This document shows positions 8,318-16,266 of a DNA stretch of 64,000 bases, one piece after another (within the stretch, counting starts at the first letter, position 1; each line of letters starts with the position of its first letter). The DNA comes from DATCYX01 sp963714425. Its GTDB lineage: Bacteria; Chloroflexota; Anaerolineae; Anaerolineales; UBA4823. The stretch lies in NCBI GenBank assembly GCA_963714425.1, contig CAVQOI010000004.1:496001-560000 (forward strand). The letters run 5' to 3'. Under the pieces are notes generated by a model. It saw only the letters and a list, made by a program, of their open reading frames with translations, made no database searches and was not told the DNA's origin. Both the position numbers and the translations under genes were made by a program.

Positions 8318-9082
8318 TCAGGGCTGAGCGAGGAAGCTCCGGCCGCTGCGCTCAAAGACCGGCAGCCATTCTTCGAAACGTGCAGCCTCTGTGCTGTAAG
8401 TAACATTCCAGGTGCGGTCACCATGCAAAAAGACATACACCACCTGGCTCTCAATCTCCCCGCTCTCGGCGTCCACCGTCTCAACAAAGGCTCGCCCGGA
8501 TACGTACGCGCCACCAATCAGGATCTCATAGCGTTTGACCGTAAGCTGCCCTGTGAACCCGGCTATGACCAGAGCCATCTGGCTCTCCAATGTGCTCCCG
8601 GCCTGTCTTGGCTCAAGGACCAGGGACGCTTCAGCCTGCCGGCTCTCGTCGATTGCTACCACCCCCTCTAGGCCTACTGTCTCGGAGATGATAAAGGTCG
8701 ACGGCAACCAGAAGGTTGCACCCTGGGAAAATATTTGTAGCCAGTCGGTTAGGTCTGGCGGCTCGGGCACAGCTGTGATGAAAGCCGGGGGAGGCAGTAT
8801 GGAGTCCGTCCCAGATGGCACATCACCCCCCAGCGATGGCACAGTTGCTGTGGCGGGCAGAGAAGTCGCTGAGGGCCTGGGGGTGATGGTCAAGGTTGCT
8901 GGAGCAGGTGTGTCCGATGGCGCAGGGGTCCAGGTTGGCGGTAAGGTGGGAAACAGAGGAATGGTCGGTGCAGAAGGCGCCGCCAGTGTAGACGGGACCG
9001 CCAATCCAGAGCAGGCAGGTAGCAGGAATGACAGCAGGCAGGCGATACTCAAATGTAATTGTTTCATATTAAAGCTCATCAC
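8318..9082 (-). CDS. lipoprotein with Pro/Thr-rich linker
   Basis: A 254-residue exported protein. The signal segment ends in LLPAC-SG, a lipobox, then about 85 residues rich in Pro, Thr, Ala and Ser, a surface linker common in Chloroflexota lipoproteins. The C-terminal 145 residues form a compact domain (QGATFWLPSTFIISE, YEILIGGAYVSGRAFVE, GDRTWNVTYSTEAARFEEW) that recalls PsbP/DUF1795-type folds; this is tentative. Its ATG overlaps the TGA of the AlaDH-like gene before it (ATGA). Confidence 0.7.
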   Translation of the reverse strand: MMSFNMKQLHLSIACLLSFLLPACSGLAVPSTLAAPSAPTIPLFPTLPPTWTPAPSDTPAPATLTITPRPSATSLPATATVPSLGGDVPSGTDSILPPPAFITAVPEPPDLTDWLQIFSQGATFWLPSTFIISETVGLEGVVAIDESRQAEASLVLEPRQAGSTLESQMALVIAGFTGQLTVKRYEILIGGAYVSGRAFVETVDAESGEIESQVVYVFLHGDRTWNVTYSTEAARFEEWLPVFERSGRSFLAQP

Positions 9083-10191
9083 TCGGCGACAGGTAGTTTG
9101 GCGCGGAAGAGCGCCCGCTCAAAGTATCCACCCTCTAGAGAGAGCTGGTCATAACCCAGGGTAAGCAGCGTCTCCATTAATAGCGTCATCTGCCGTCCAT
9201 AGTGGTCCATGCACGCCTCTGGGTGAGTTCCCGGCCAGGAGTAACAGGTCACCGTTACCCTGCGGTTTTCAGAAGAGATGGAAGCAGGCACGTGCTCATC
9301 CCATACGGGATCGTCCGGGTAAAAAACATATTTATCCAGGTTGCCCTGGGGGATGCCTTCAACCCCACGCACGACGGGTGGGTGATTGTCCAGCAGATAC
9401 GGGTCGACAGCAAGGTCCACGACTACGGCATGCTCCGGCAGCCAGGCTAACCAGGCATTTGGAACGGCGGGCAAGCTGGGATCACGACGTTGGGTTGCGT
9501 CTACAAGCACATCCGCCTGTTGCATGAGAGCTTGCATGGCCTGCGGGTCGCTGCTGATATTGCGCCCGAGACACAAGGCGATTGAGCCTTGCCCGCCCTG
9601 CTCGATATGCCGGGTGTTGCGCTCTAATTCCCCTAACTTGGTGGCAGCTTCAACCGCATGCTTACCCACCATACCCGTACCCATGATCAGGACGCGGAAC
9701 GGCTCCCCAGGGCGCATCAGACCTGGCCAGGTCTTCTCCAGCACATCGAAAGCGGCCTCCAAACCGTTCCAGGCTACCGCCCGCATATTCTCCACCAGCC
9801 GCAGGTTATAGTCATCCACAATGCTATCCAGAGATATCGATTTCAAGCCAAGTTCCTGTAGCCTCCTCACGCGCAAGGGTCGGGTGGGATAGTGCAGCAT
9901 GGAGACCAGGCAAGCGCCTGTTCGGATCCATCCCATCTCTTCACGGTTTGGCGAGCGTAGGATGATCACATAATCCTTCTGGAAGGCTTCACGCCGGTCC
10001 ACCTGAAAAACGCGCGGATTACCCTGTCGGTAATCGTCGAAGCTGTATCCCAGGCGGCTTCCATAACCTTCCGCAAGATATATGTCGGCAAAGCTGGTGA
10101 GCATTTGGATAAAATCCGGCAGAAAAGCGCGGCGCTCACCACGCTCTTTGTTCATGCGCGGAAACCCGACGGTGATGTGGCTATTGGTCAT
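9079..10191 (-). CDS. alanine dehydrogenase/PNT-like NAD(P)-dependent oxidoreductase, paralogue 2
   Basis: A 370-residue enzyme of the AlaDH/transhydrogenase-N superfamily. The N-terminus has GERRAFLPDF, like the substrate-binding RxAxxP region of AlaDH. The Rossmann motif VLIMGTGMVGKHAVEAA is near residue 195, and LAVDPYLLDNHPP followed by GVEGIPQGNLDKYVF near 290. The Lys-containing VKEP loop of true AlaDH is replaced by ILRSP, and a His is kept in SMLHYPTRP. The start is placed at the ATG 10191, where homology to the upstream paralogue begins. It overlaps that gene by 11 bases. Substrate unknown. Confidence 0.72.
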   Translation of the reverse strand: MTNSHITVGFPRMNKERGERRAFLPDFIQMLTSFADIYLAEGYGSRLGYSFDDYRQGNPRVFQVDRREAFQKDYVIILRSPNREEMGWIRTGACLVSMLHYPTRPLRVRRLQELGLKSISLDSIVDDYNLRLVENMRAVAWNGLEAAFDVLEKTWPGLMRPGEPFRVLIMGTGMVGKHAVEAATKLGELERNTRHIEQGGQGSIALCLGRNISSDPQAMQALMQQADVLVDATQRRDPSLPAVPNAWLAWLPEHAVVVDLAVDPYLLDNHPPVVRGVEGIPQGNLDKYVFYPDDPVWDEHVPASISSENRRVTVTCYSWPGTHPEACMDHYGRQMTLLMETLLTLGYDQLSLEGGYFERALFRAKLPVAE

Positions 10192-11341
10192 CGTTCTCCC
10201 TGTTTTCAGAAATGAATGTCGAGAGCATTGCCCGAGCCAGGGCACGCTGGAAGTAGTTGCCGTTAGGCTTGATCTGCTCCACACCGCCCAGACGGGCGAT
10301 GGCACTGAGCAGTGGGGCGAGTTGCTTGCCGTACAAGTCCATGCACTCACGCGGGTAGATTCCGGGCCAGGAGTAACACGAAACCACCCGGCGCCGTTCC
10401 GTTGTCGAGACGCAATCAGGCAAAGCATCAAAAGCCGGGTCGTCCGGCTCGAAAACGTACTGGTCTAGGTTGCCCTGAGGAATGCCCTCGATGCCTTTCA
10501 CCGAACGCGGGTCGGACGTGCAATCATAGGGATCAACGGAGAGGTCTAGCAAGACCGCGTGCGGGCGCATCTGCCCGATCCACTCATTGAGGATAACTGG
10601 GTTGGATGAGTCGGGCCGCTGGGTGGCATCCACTAGGATATCTGTATATTTCAGGATCTGCTGCATGATCAGCGGGTGGTTGGTCACATCATAATCCACC
10701 GCGGTGACCTGCACGCCAGTGGCGCCAATGGAGGCCATGCGTCGCCAGGTGTCTTCGTTCCCGTAGCGGATGGCTGCCTGGATTGCCAGCGTGCCCACTG
10801 CGCCAGCACCCATCACGGTAACTTTGATCGGCAGGCGATCGGGGGCCTCCATTCCTGGGGGCGGGTAGTGTTCTTGGAGCACCCTGAAAGCGACCTCCAC
10901 GCCATTCCAAGCCACAGCACGCAGGTTCTCGATCAAGCGCCGGCCCACGTCATCTTTAAGGGAATCCAGAGAGATGGCCTCCAGCCCCAACTCTTGCAGG
11001 TACTTAACACGACCAGGTCGGGTAGGGAAGTGCAGCATCGAGATTAGGCAAGCCCCTTTGTGCATGTGTTTCAGGGCTGCATCGCCTGGGTAGCGCAGCA
11101 CCAGCACAAATTCCTGCTGGTAAGCTTCATCTGCAGACGTGAACCGGGCACAGGGAGAATTGGCAATGTAATCCTCTTCCTGGAAACCCATGGCAGATCC
11201 GTAGCCGTGTTCGAGGGCGACCTCGAATCCCTTCTGGCATAGGCGATGCACAAATTCAGGTAGGAAGGCCCTGCGTTCGCCGGGTTCCAGGTGCATGATC
11301 GGCAGGCCAATTGTGAGTGTAGTCTTTGGTTGATTAGTCAT
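10181..11341 (-). CDS. alanine dehydrogenase/PNT-like NAD(P)-dependent oxidoreductase, paralogue 1
   Basis: A 386-residue paralogue of the following gene. They share GERRAFLPEF/DF, SMLHFPTRP/SMLHYPTRP, ENLRAVAWNG/ENMRAVAWNG, DILVDATQR/DVLVDATQR, VDPYD/VDPYL, EGIPQGNLD and SCYSWPG/TCYSWPG. The dinucleotide-binding loop is VTVMGAGAVGTLAIQAA. As in the paralogue, the AlaDH Lys loop is altered (VLRYP). AAGGTG stands 8 bases before the ATG. Probably an amino- or imino-acid oxidoreductase; heterodimer formation with its neighbour is plausible but not shown. Confidence 0.72.
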   Translation of the reverse strand: MTNQPKTTLTIGLPIMHLEPGERRAFLPEFVHRLCQKGFEVALEHGYGSAMGFQEEDYIANSPCARFTSADEAYQQEFVLVLRYPGDAALKHMHKGACLISMLHFPTRPGRVKYLQELGLEAISLDSLKDDVGRRLIENLRAVAWNGVEVAFRVLQEHYPPPGMEAPDRLPIKVTVMGAGAVGTLAIQAAIRYGNEDTWRRMASIGATGVQVTAVDYDVTNHPLIMQQILKYTDILVDATQRPDSSNPVILNEWIGQMRPHAVLLDLSVDPYDCTSDPRSVKGIEGIPQGNLDQYVFEPDDPAFDALPDCVSTTERRRVVSCYSWPGIYPRECMDLYGKQLAPLLSAIARLGGVEQIKPNGNYFQRALARAMLSTFISENRENDDQ

Positions 11342-11345
11342 ATGG

Positions 11346-11523
11346 TTACACCTTGCGATGAACGCCTCGTTGTGCTTCCTGGTGTCGCCGGGCTTCTCGT
11401 TCTCGCTTGCTGCGTCGCTCCCCGCGATCAGCTACCTTTTGCAGCTCGCGAGCGATGCCTATCCTTTGGACGGCGGCGGATGTCCTTGATGGATTCCTCG
11501 AAAAATCGCCAGGTCTCGAGCAC
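11346..11523 (-). pseudogene. possible small basic protein, frame interrupted
   Basis: From GTG 11523 the frame reads MLETWRFFEESIKDIRRRP and continues basic to a TGA at 11430-11428. The neighbouring frame continues VADRGERRSKRERE and stops at 11346, just before the AlaDH-like start. Removing one A from the run at 11437-11440 joins them into a 58-residue Lys/Arg-rich protein. It may be a real gene with an assembly indel, a decayed gene, or chance. Confidence 0.3.
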
Positions 11524-11546
11524 GCATACTGAGTGTACATTATAAG

Positions 11547-11663
11547 TCAGGTCAGCGTCGGCTGCGCCAATCTCGACAGCAGCACGATTGAAACCAGTCC
11601 CAGGAATGAGACTGCGAGCTGCATGATTGGGACAATTTCCGGGCTGAAGATTTCAAGCGTCAT
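11547..11663 (-). CDS. 38-residue single-pass membrane protein
   Basis: Short ORF starting MTLEIFSPEIVPIMQLAV, with one hydrophobic helix at about residues 11-30 and a short positively charged tail. A strong ribosome binding site, GGAAGGAG, lies 3 bases before the ATG. It stands at the head of the AlaDH-like operon on the same strand. No known family is recognised; the strong translation signal is the main support. Confidence 0.5.
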   Translation of the reverse strand: MTLEIFSPEIVPIMQLAVSFLGLVSIVLLSRLAQPTLT

Positions 11664-11941
11664 AAGCTCCTTCCAGTATATGCTCCGGGTAAATATATAC
11701 CATCATTTTCGCGCATCTTGCAAGGGGACAGAAAGCTCACAAGCCTAAAGCACGAAAAACCTCTTCTGGGGATAGCAAATCTGTCGTAAGGTAAATTCAG
11801 CATGCAATCCTGACTTTGTGTACCGTGTAAAGCCCCCCGCAGACCCCAGATGAATCGTATGGACCCAACCACTTAAACGCCTGACCCAATGAACCGATAA
11901 TATCAGATTATCTGATTTTACTGGAGAATGAAGACCTGGGA

Positions 11942-12823
11942 TTATTCAGCCGGTGTTACCGAATAGCTTGAAAATTCCGCCTTATTCTTGCCATCGTTTT
12001 TCACAGTGTACATCACCGCGTCTGCCTGCCGTATCATCTCAAACACATCTGTCGGTGGGGTGGAGCAACTCAGGACACCCATGCTGAAAGTTACCGGCCA
12101 TTCGTGCAAGTCCATCTCTTCCAAAAGGCTCGCTTGTACTCTCCCGATAATCACACGTGCTGTGTCTTCACTCGCCTCCAGCATCAGGATCACAAATTCA
12201 TCCCCGCCAATCCGGGCAACGAAATCCGTGGTCCTTATGCTCGATTGGATCGTGCCTGCGACGCGTTGCAGCACATAATCCCCCACATTATGACCATGTT
12301 GATCATTGATGTTTTTGAAGTTGTCCAGGTCAATGTACACGACGGTGAAAGGGGTACGATATCGATGTGAGCGGCGAATTTCATACTCAGCAATCTCATA
12401 AAAGGCGCGGCTGTTCAATACACCCGTCAAAAAATCTGTGCGGGAGAGCTCGCGTTCGTGATCCATGGTGAGCCGCAGCTCTGAAAGCAGCAGGGTCACA
12501 ACGGTAAACAATCCCAGCCTGGTGGCTGCATTCCAATATGGGATGTATGGTGAAGAGAAGCTTTCCCCTGCCAGGACGTTGACGATCTGCCATATAGCGG
12601 AACTGGCAAGAGACATCCATAACCCGGCCTTACCACCAACAAACCAGGCTACAAACGACACCGGCAGCAAATAAAACACAGCAAATGAGAGCTCGAATCC
12701 CGTGGCATAGTCGATATAGCTGAGTAGGGCTACACTCGCAATCGAAAGGAACAGTATTGCCCCTTTGCTAAGTCGGCTGAAAATTCGATAAGACCTGCGG
12801 AAGATACCCAAAATCCAGTTCAT
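11942..12823 (-). CDS. membrane-anchored diguanylate cyclase (GGDEF)
   Basis: A 293-residue protein synthesising cyclic di-GMP. Residues 1-125 hold 4-5 hydrophobic segments, an integral membrane sensor. The GGDEF domain covers about 130-290: DLDNFKNINDQHGHNVGDYVL and ARIGGDEFVILM show an intact active site. RTTD lies 5 residues before GGDEF, a product-inhibition I-site. It is a single gene flanked by spacers. The signal sensed is unknown. Confidence 0.88.
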   Translation of the reverse strand: MNWILGIFRRSYRIFSRLSKGAILFLSIASVALLSYIDYATGFELSFAVFYLLPVSFVAWFVGGKAGLWMSLASSAIWQIVNVLAGESFSSPYIPYWNAATRLGLFTVVTLLLSELRLTMDHERELSRTDFLTGVLNSRAFYEIAEYEIRRSHRYRTPFTVVYIDLDNFKNINDQHGHNVGDYVLQRVAGTIQSSIRTTDFVARIGGDEFVILMLEASEDTARVIIGRVQASLLEEMDLHEWPVTFSMGVLSCSTPPTDVFEMIRQADAVMYTVKNDGKNKAEFSSYSVTPAE

Positions 12824-12970
12824 CAGTGCTTGTGATGATCACAATGAGGTGGTCACGTTTGATGATTCCAGTCCCATGCAAATAGTACAACCAATCATAA
12901 TTTTTAGCAATAGGACTTGGGGGCTTCTCCCAACAAAGATCACTGGCAGAGCCGGGTTGTTAATAATAAA

Positions 12971-12997
12971 AAACCCCACCGGGCTCTGGTGGGGTTT
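12971..12997 (-). terminator. intrinsic terminator of the RRM gene
   Basis: AAACCCCACC (12971-12980) pairs with GGTGGGGTTT (12988-12997), a perfect 10-bp stem with a 7-base loop. On the minus strand it is followed by a T-rich tract (TTTATTATT). It lies 14 bases beyond the stop of the RRM protein gene. Confidence 0.85.
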
Positions 12998-13011
12998 CGA
13001 TAGTCTGAAGA

Positions 13012-13299
13012 TTAGCGGCGTGGACCGTAGCCGCCTGTGCGCGGCCGTTCCTCGCGTGGACGGGCGATGTTGACCTTGAGCGTGCGGTCATCTACAGTCT
13101 TCTCGTTGAACATGGTGATGGCTTTTTCCGCCTCCACCTGGCTACCCATGGTGACAAAGGCGAAGCCTCTCGGCTTGCCGGTGTAGCGATCCATAATCAA
13201 GTCCACGGTCTCCACGGTGCCTGCTTCGCTCATCAAGCTGCGCAGCGATTCCTCGGTCGTGTCAAAAGACAAATTCCCAATATACAGTTTCGTATCCAT
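13012..13299 (-). CDS. RNA-binding protein with RRM domain
   Basis: A 95-residue single-RRM protein. RNP2 is LYIGNL (residues 5-10) and RNP1 is KPRGFAFVTM (about 42-51), both with the aromatic RNA-stacking residues. A short basic Gly/Arg tail follows. It resembles the bacterial Rbp proteins of cyanobacteria and Chloroflexota, small RNA-binding proteins often linked to cold response. The leader of about 95 bases carries a hairpin matching that of the paralogue upstream. Confidence 0.88.
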   Translation of the reverse strand: MDTKLYIGNLSFDTTEESLRSLMSEAGTVETVDLIMDRYTGKPRGFAFVTMGSQVEAEKAITMFNEKTVDDRTLKVNIARPREERPRTGGYGPRR

Positions 13300-13350
13300 T
13301 TACTACTTACTCCTCAAATTTTTTGTGCAGATCCGTGGGCAAAATATTTA

Positions 13351-13408
13351 CCGCCACTCTCTTATAACGCGGAGTGGCGGCAAACCAGTACTCGCAAATC
13401 TGATTATA
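13351..13408 (-). promoter_or_regulatory. -10 box and leader hairpin of the first RRM gene
   Basis: A perfect TATAAT is read on the minus strand at 13408-13403. The -35 region is weak. About 23 bases downstream is a 9-bp hairpin, CCGCCACTC (13351-13359) with GAGTGGCGG (13372-13380). If transcription starts near 13396 the hairpin lies in the 5' leader. It could also terminate the upstream RRM gene. Confidence 0.5.
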
Positions 13409-13473
13409 AGCAGTTTATTGTATCACAAATATATTGAGTTGTACCTCTCGGCTCTTGCGTTCAATCCAATCAT

Positions 13474-13803
13474 CTACCTTCTGGGAGCATGCCCTCGCTG
13501 GCGGTTGCTTGGCGGCAGAGAGTCTGTGTACCACCCCCCACCTGCCGGCCTGGCCTCGCGCGGACGTGCAATATCGACTTTGAGAACGCTGCCGTGCAGG
13601 TCGGATCCATTCAGCAAGAGCACCGCATTCTCCGCTTCAGGGCGGCTGCTCATATCCACGAAAGCAAAATGTCTTGATACAACGTGTGGCTGGAGCTCGA
13701 TTAGCTCCACCGACGCCACGGAGCCTGCGCGGGCAAACAGCGCACTCAGATCTTCCTCGGTGGTTGTCCGCGACAGGTTTCCAACGAACAATTTTGTTTT
13801 CAT
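13474..13803 (-). CDS. RNA-binding protein with RRM domain, paralogue
   Basis: A 109-residue single-RRM protein. RNP2 is LFVGNL (5-10). RNP1 reads SRHFAFVDM, with the usual Gly replaced by His and the two aromatic positions kept. A Gly/Pro/Arg-rich tail follows. It shares IARPREARP with IARPREERP of the neighbouring paralogue, pointing to tandem duplication and divergence. Ribosome binding site AGGAAAG precedes the ATG. Confidence 0.85.
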   Translation of the reverse strand: MKTKLFVGNLSRTTTEEDLSALFARAGSVASVELIELQPHVVSRHFAFVDMSSRPEAENAVLLLNGSDLHGSVLKVDIARPREARPAGGGWYTDSLPPSNRQRGHAPRR

Positions 13804-13851
13804 CTTTCCTCATTCCTTCTATGAAGAAACAGTTGTCCTGTTAAACGAGCT

Positions 13852-13880
13852 ACCGCCATCCCAATCCTTTAGAAGGCGGT
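13852..13880 (-). promoter_or_regulatory. leader hairpin of the second RRM gene
   Basis: ACCGCC (13852-13857) pairs with GGCGGT (13875-13880) around a 17-base loop, about 50 bases before the start codon. The lower stem CCGCC/GGCGG followed by TA is the same as in the hairpin in front of the paralogue at 13351-13380. Confidence 0.4.
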
Positions 13881-13981
13881 CACCAGCCAGTTGGTTTATT
13901 AGGATGATTAATCTGATTCTAGCACACGAAGATTAAATGAAGATGAAGCTTCGTATAAAGAGGCCAATAGTATGCTGCCCA

Positions 13982-14512
13982 TCAAAAACCACAACCCTCA
14001 GGCTGGGGTAATGCGCTCTCTGCACCAGCCGCGAAGCCGCGCTCCAGGGTCACCGCTTCGAAGCCGGATTGCACCGAACCCATCATTGCCTCCCTTCCAA
14101 ACCCGTCAGGATGCATGTGGGCGCGCACGATTACGACCCTATCAACAGCCACCGCCACCGGACCCCCTGAGCGAATGAACGGCTGCTCATTAACGTGGCT
14201 GTGAGCCAGGATGCGCCGGTAGAGCAGCTCTCCATCCTGGCTGAGCACCTCCCACCAGTCTGCGTACTGTTCGCAGCCCGTATCCGGGCTGGCTACCTCC
14301 ACTGCGAACTGGTAAGCTCCTGGGTTACCACTCACCTTCACGGAGATCACCCTGGCGGTCACGCCCATTTCCGCTGGGGACAATTCCCCTCCCGGTTCTT
14401 GTACAACCTCAGTCTGCTCGACTTCAAGAGAACTCACAGCACACCCCACCAGGAGCATACTCCAAACCGTCCATCCAACCACAAACAGAATCATTCTAAA
14501 CGAGGCCTGCAT
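13982..14512 (-). CDS. hypothetical lipoprotein
   Basis: About 176 residues from the chosen ATG (MQASFR). An in-frame ATG at 14554 would add 14 residues before the signal peptide. The hydrophobic segment ends LLVGC, a lipobox. The mature part (TARVISVKVSGNPGAYQFAVE, GCEQYADWWEVLSQDGELLYRR) is predicted extracellular and resembles no family I can name. Confidence 0.6.
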   Translation of the reverse strand: MQASFRMILFVVGWTVWSMLLVGCAVSSLEVEQTEVVQEPGGELSPAEMGVTARVISVKVSGNPGAYQFAVEVASPDTGCEQYADWWEVLSQDGELLYRRILAHSHVNEQPFIRSGGPVAVAVDRVVIVRAHMHPDGFGREAMMGSVQSGFEAVTLERGFAAGAESALPQPEGCGF

Positions 14513-14565
14513 AGTGTGGGCTGATCTGTACACCATTGAACACATAAGATGCAATGCGGATGAAA

Positions 14566-15030
14566 TTACTCGTGCGTAGTGCGGGTAAATATCGATTTGA
14601 TCTTATCCCAATACAAATATATCAGGCTGCCCAGGAGTATCCAGAAGCATATCGCAACAATAAATCCCCAGGTCCGGTCGATCGCAAAAGAAATTCCGAC
14701 CAATCCGAACAAGGCGATATATTCGATAATGATATAGGGGATATGCAGGATCGGCTTTTGCCTGAATTCAATTTTTAAGATGTAGTCGAGCAGCAACTCG
14801 AACAACATGTACCCTAGAATGAAACCGAAATAAATCATCACCCACGCTTCGCGGCCTGCGAACAGGTATAGAATAAACACTGCAAGCAGCGGGATGCCCA
14901 ACAACAGCCAGGCGATGCCAAAAGCCCTCACCAGCCGGGCCTTCCCCCACTTTTGAGCGATGAAGATGGCAGCTATCAGCAGGTTGAATGCCACCGCTGA
15001 CACGAGGAAGACGGCATCCATGATCTCCAT
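14566..15030 (-). CDS. hypothetical membrane protein, 5 TM
   Basis: About 154 residues with five hydrophobic helices (AVFLVSAVAFNLLIAAIFIA near the N-terminus, AWLLLGIPLLAVFILYLF, and three more). The start is placed at ATG 15030; a TTG at 15048 would extend it by 6 residues. No family or function is recognised. It is adjacent to the lipoprotein gene on the same strand, 12 bases away from its possible long form. Confidence 0.6.
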   Translation of the reverse strand: MEIMDAVFLVSAVAFNLLIAAIFIAQKWGKARLVRAFGIAWLLLGIPLLAVFILYLFAGREAWVMIYFGFILGYMLFELLLDYILKIEFRQKPILHIPYIIIEYIALFGLVGISFAIDRTWGFIVAICFWILLGSLIYLYWDKIKSIFTRTTHE

Positions 15031-15157
15031 AACATTCGCTTTGTTCAATCTAGAGTATGTCTCGGATTAGCCTCACCTCGCGGACAGTCTTGCAAAGCCT
15101 GAGCGCACGTTGGTCTCGAAGCGCGATCGCCCGGTGACGACCCACGCCGCGAACGGC

Positions 15158-16021
15158 TCAGGCAGCTGCATCGGTTAAGGCGTCATCAACATTTCCACCT
15201 TGCTGGATCACCTGGCTCAGCATGCCTTCAAGGGTGAGGAGATACTGCCTCTGTAATCCTAGATCCACCTTGGTGCCCACCGGACCATGCCCGGGCACGT
15301 AGGTATGGAACGCCAATGTCTCCAGAGCATCCAGATGCGATAGCCATAACTGGGGGTCGCAATCTGCCATGTACGGCTGGGTTTGGAAGAAACCCAAATC
15401 CCCGATGAAGGCAATGCCGTCATTGGGCAGCACCAGGAAGCTATCGCTGGGCGTGTGTCCCTTGCCGAAGGTGAGCAACTCCGCCGTTCGTCCTTTCCCG
15501 TGGAAGATTAGCTTCCCCTCGAAGGTCTGCGTGGGGTAGCGCAGCTCCAGCCTGGGGAGCATCTCCAAAAAGTAGCCATCTTTCGAGATGGAAGCCCTCA
15601 ATGCTGCCCGGACAGCCTCATCGGTCGCCCTCTCGAGCTGAGCCTGCTTCTCGCGCAGGGATTGCTCCATCTCCGCCGGGTTTGCCTGGAGCTCGAGAAG
15701 CCCTTGACCTTTCGCGAGCATCTCCTCCTTAGTCTGCTGTGTTGCGATGATCGCCGCCTGCGGGAAGGTCTGGTTGCCCATCCAGTGGTCGGCGTGGGCG
15801 TGGCTGATGATTACCTCGCTCACCATGCGCCCGGTCAGCCGCTCTGCCGCGCTGTTTAGATCCGCTGCCGCAGTTGAGGTCTCGAAGGTGTCGAACACCA
15901 GCGTGCGCTCGCCTAAATCGATAATACCCGCGTTGCTGGACGCCCCCCCACCGGGTATGGCGATGGCAGCATAAACGCCCTGCGCCAGGCGCTGGAGATC
16001 GAAGTGTTGTGACTTGTTCAT
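15158..16021 (-). CDS. MBL-fold metallo-hydrolase
   Basis: A 287-residue metallo-beta-lactamase-fold enzyme. The metal motif is SHAHADHWMGN (HxHxDH) near residue 78. GKGHTPSDSFLV and FIGDLGFF give the later His and Asp ligands, and YVPGHGPVG the C-terminal His. Probably a dinuclear zinc hydrolase. The sub-family cannot be assigned, so it should not be read as an antibiotic-resistance gene. Confidence 0.85.
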   Translation of the reverse strand: MNKSQHFDLQRLAQGVYAAIAIPGGGASSNAGIIDLGERTLVFDTFETSTAAADLNSAAERLTGRMVSEVIISHAHADHWMGNQTFPQAAIIATQQTKEEMLAKGQGLLELQANPAEMEQSLREKQAQLERATDEAVRAALRASISKDGYFLEMLPRLELRYPTQTFEGKLIFHGKGRTAELLTFGKGHTPSDSFLVLPNDGIAFIGDLGFFQTQPYMADCDPQLWLSHLDALETLAFHTYVPGHGPVGTKVDLGLQRQYLLTLEGMLSQVIQQGGNVDDALTDAAA

Positions 16022-16106
16022 GTGGTGTTCTCCGGCTTACTATACCACGCTGACAATACCAATCATCACCTGTAAGCCGGTACTTCACATGCCCTCAACC
16101 TGATCC

Positions 16107-16144
16107 GTCATTGCGAGACCCGTTATTTGGGCCGAAGCAATCCC
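16107..16144. repeat. interspersed repeat of the GTCATTGCGAG...GAAGCAATC type
   Basis: GTCATTGCGAGACCC, a variable centre, and GCCGAAGCAATCCC. This half-palindromic layout matches a dispersed intergenic repeat known from many bacterial genomes. Only one copy is seen in the window, in the 245-base gap between the hydrolase and acetyltransferase genes. Nothing else is recognised in that gap. Confidence 0.5.
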
Positions 16145-16266
16145 AACCCCTGGCTATGAGGTGTTCGCTCCGCCAGGTCAAGAGCACCCAACTCTTATTA
16201 AACTTTATGTACTTCGTAACCTTTGTGACTATCCCTGCCAAAGGCAGGTTTGTGTTAAGAACCCCT

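Noticed and set aside
8535..9164. Plus-strand 209-codon frame
   Set aside because: Antisense of the Pro/Thr-rich lipoprotein linker; composition is the mirror of that repeat.
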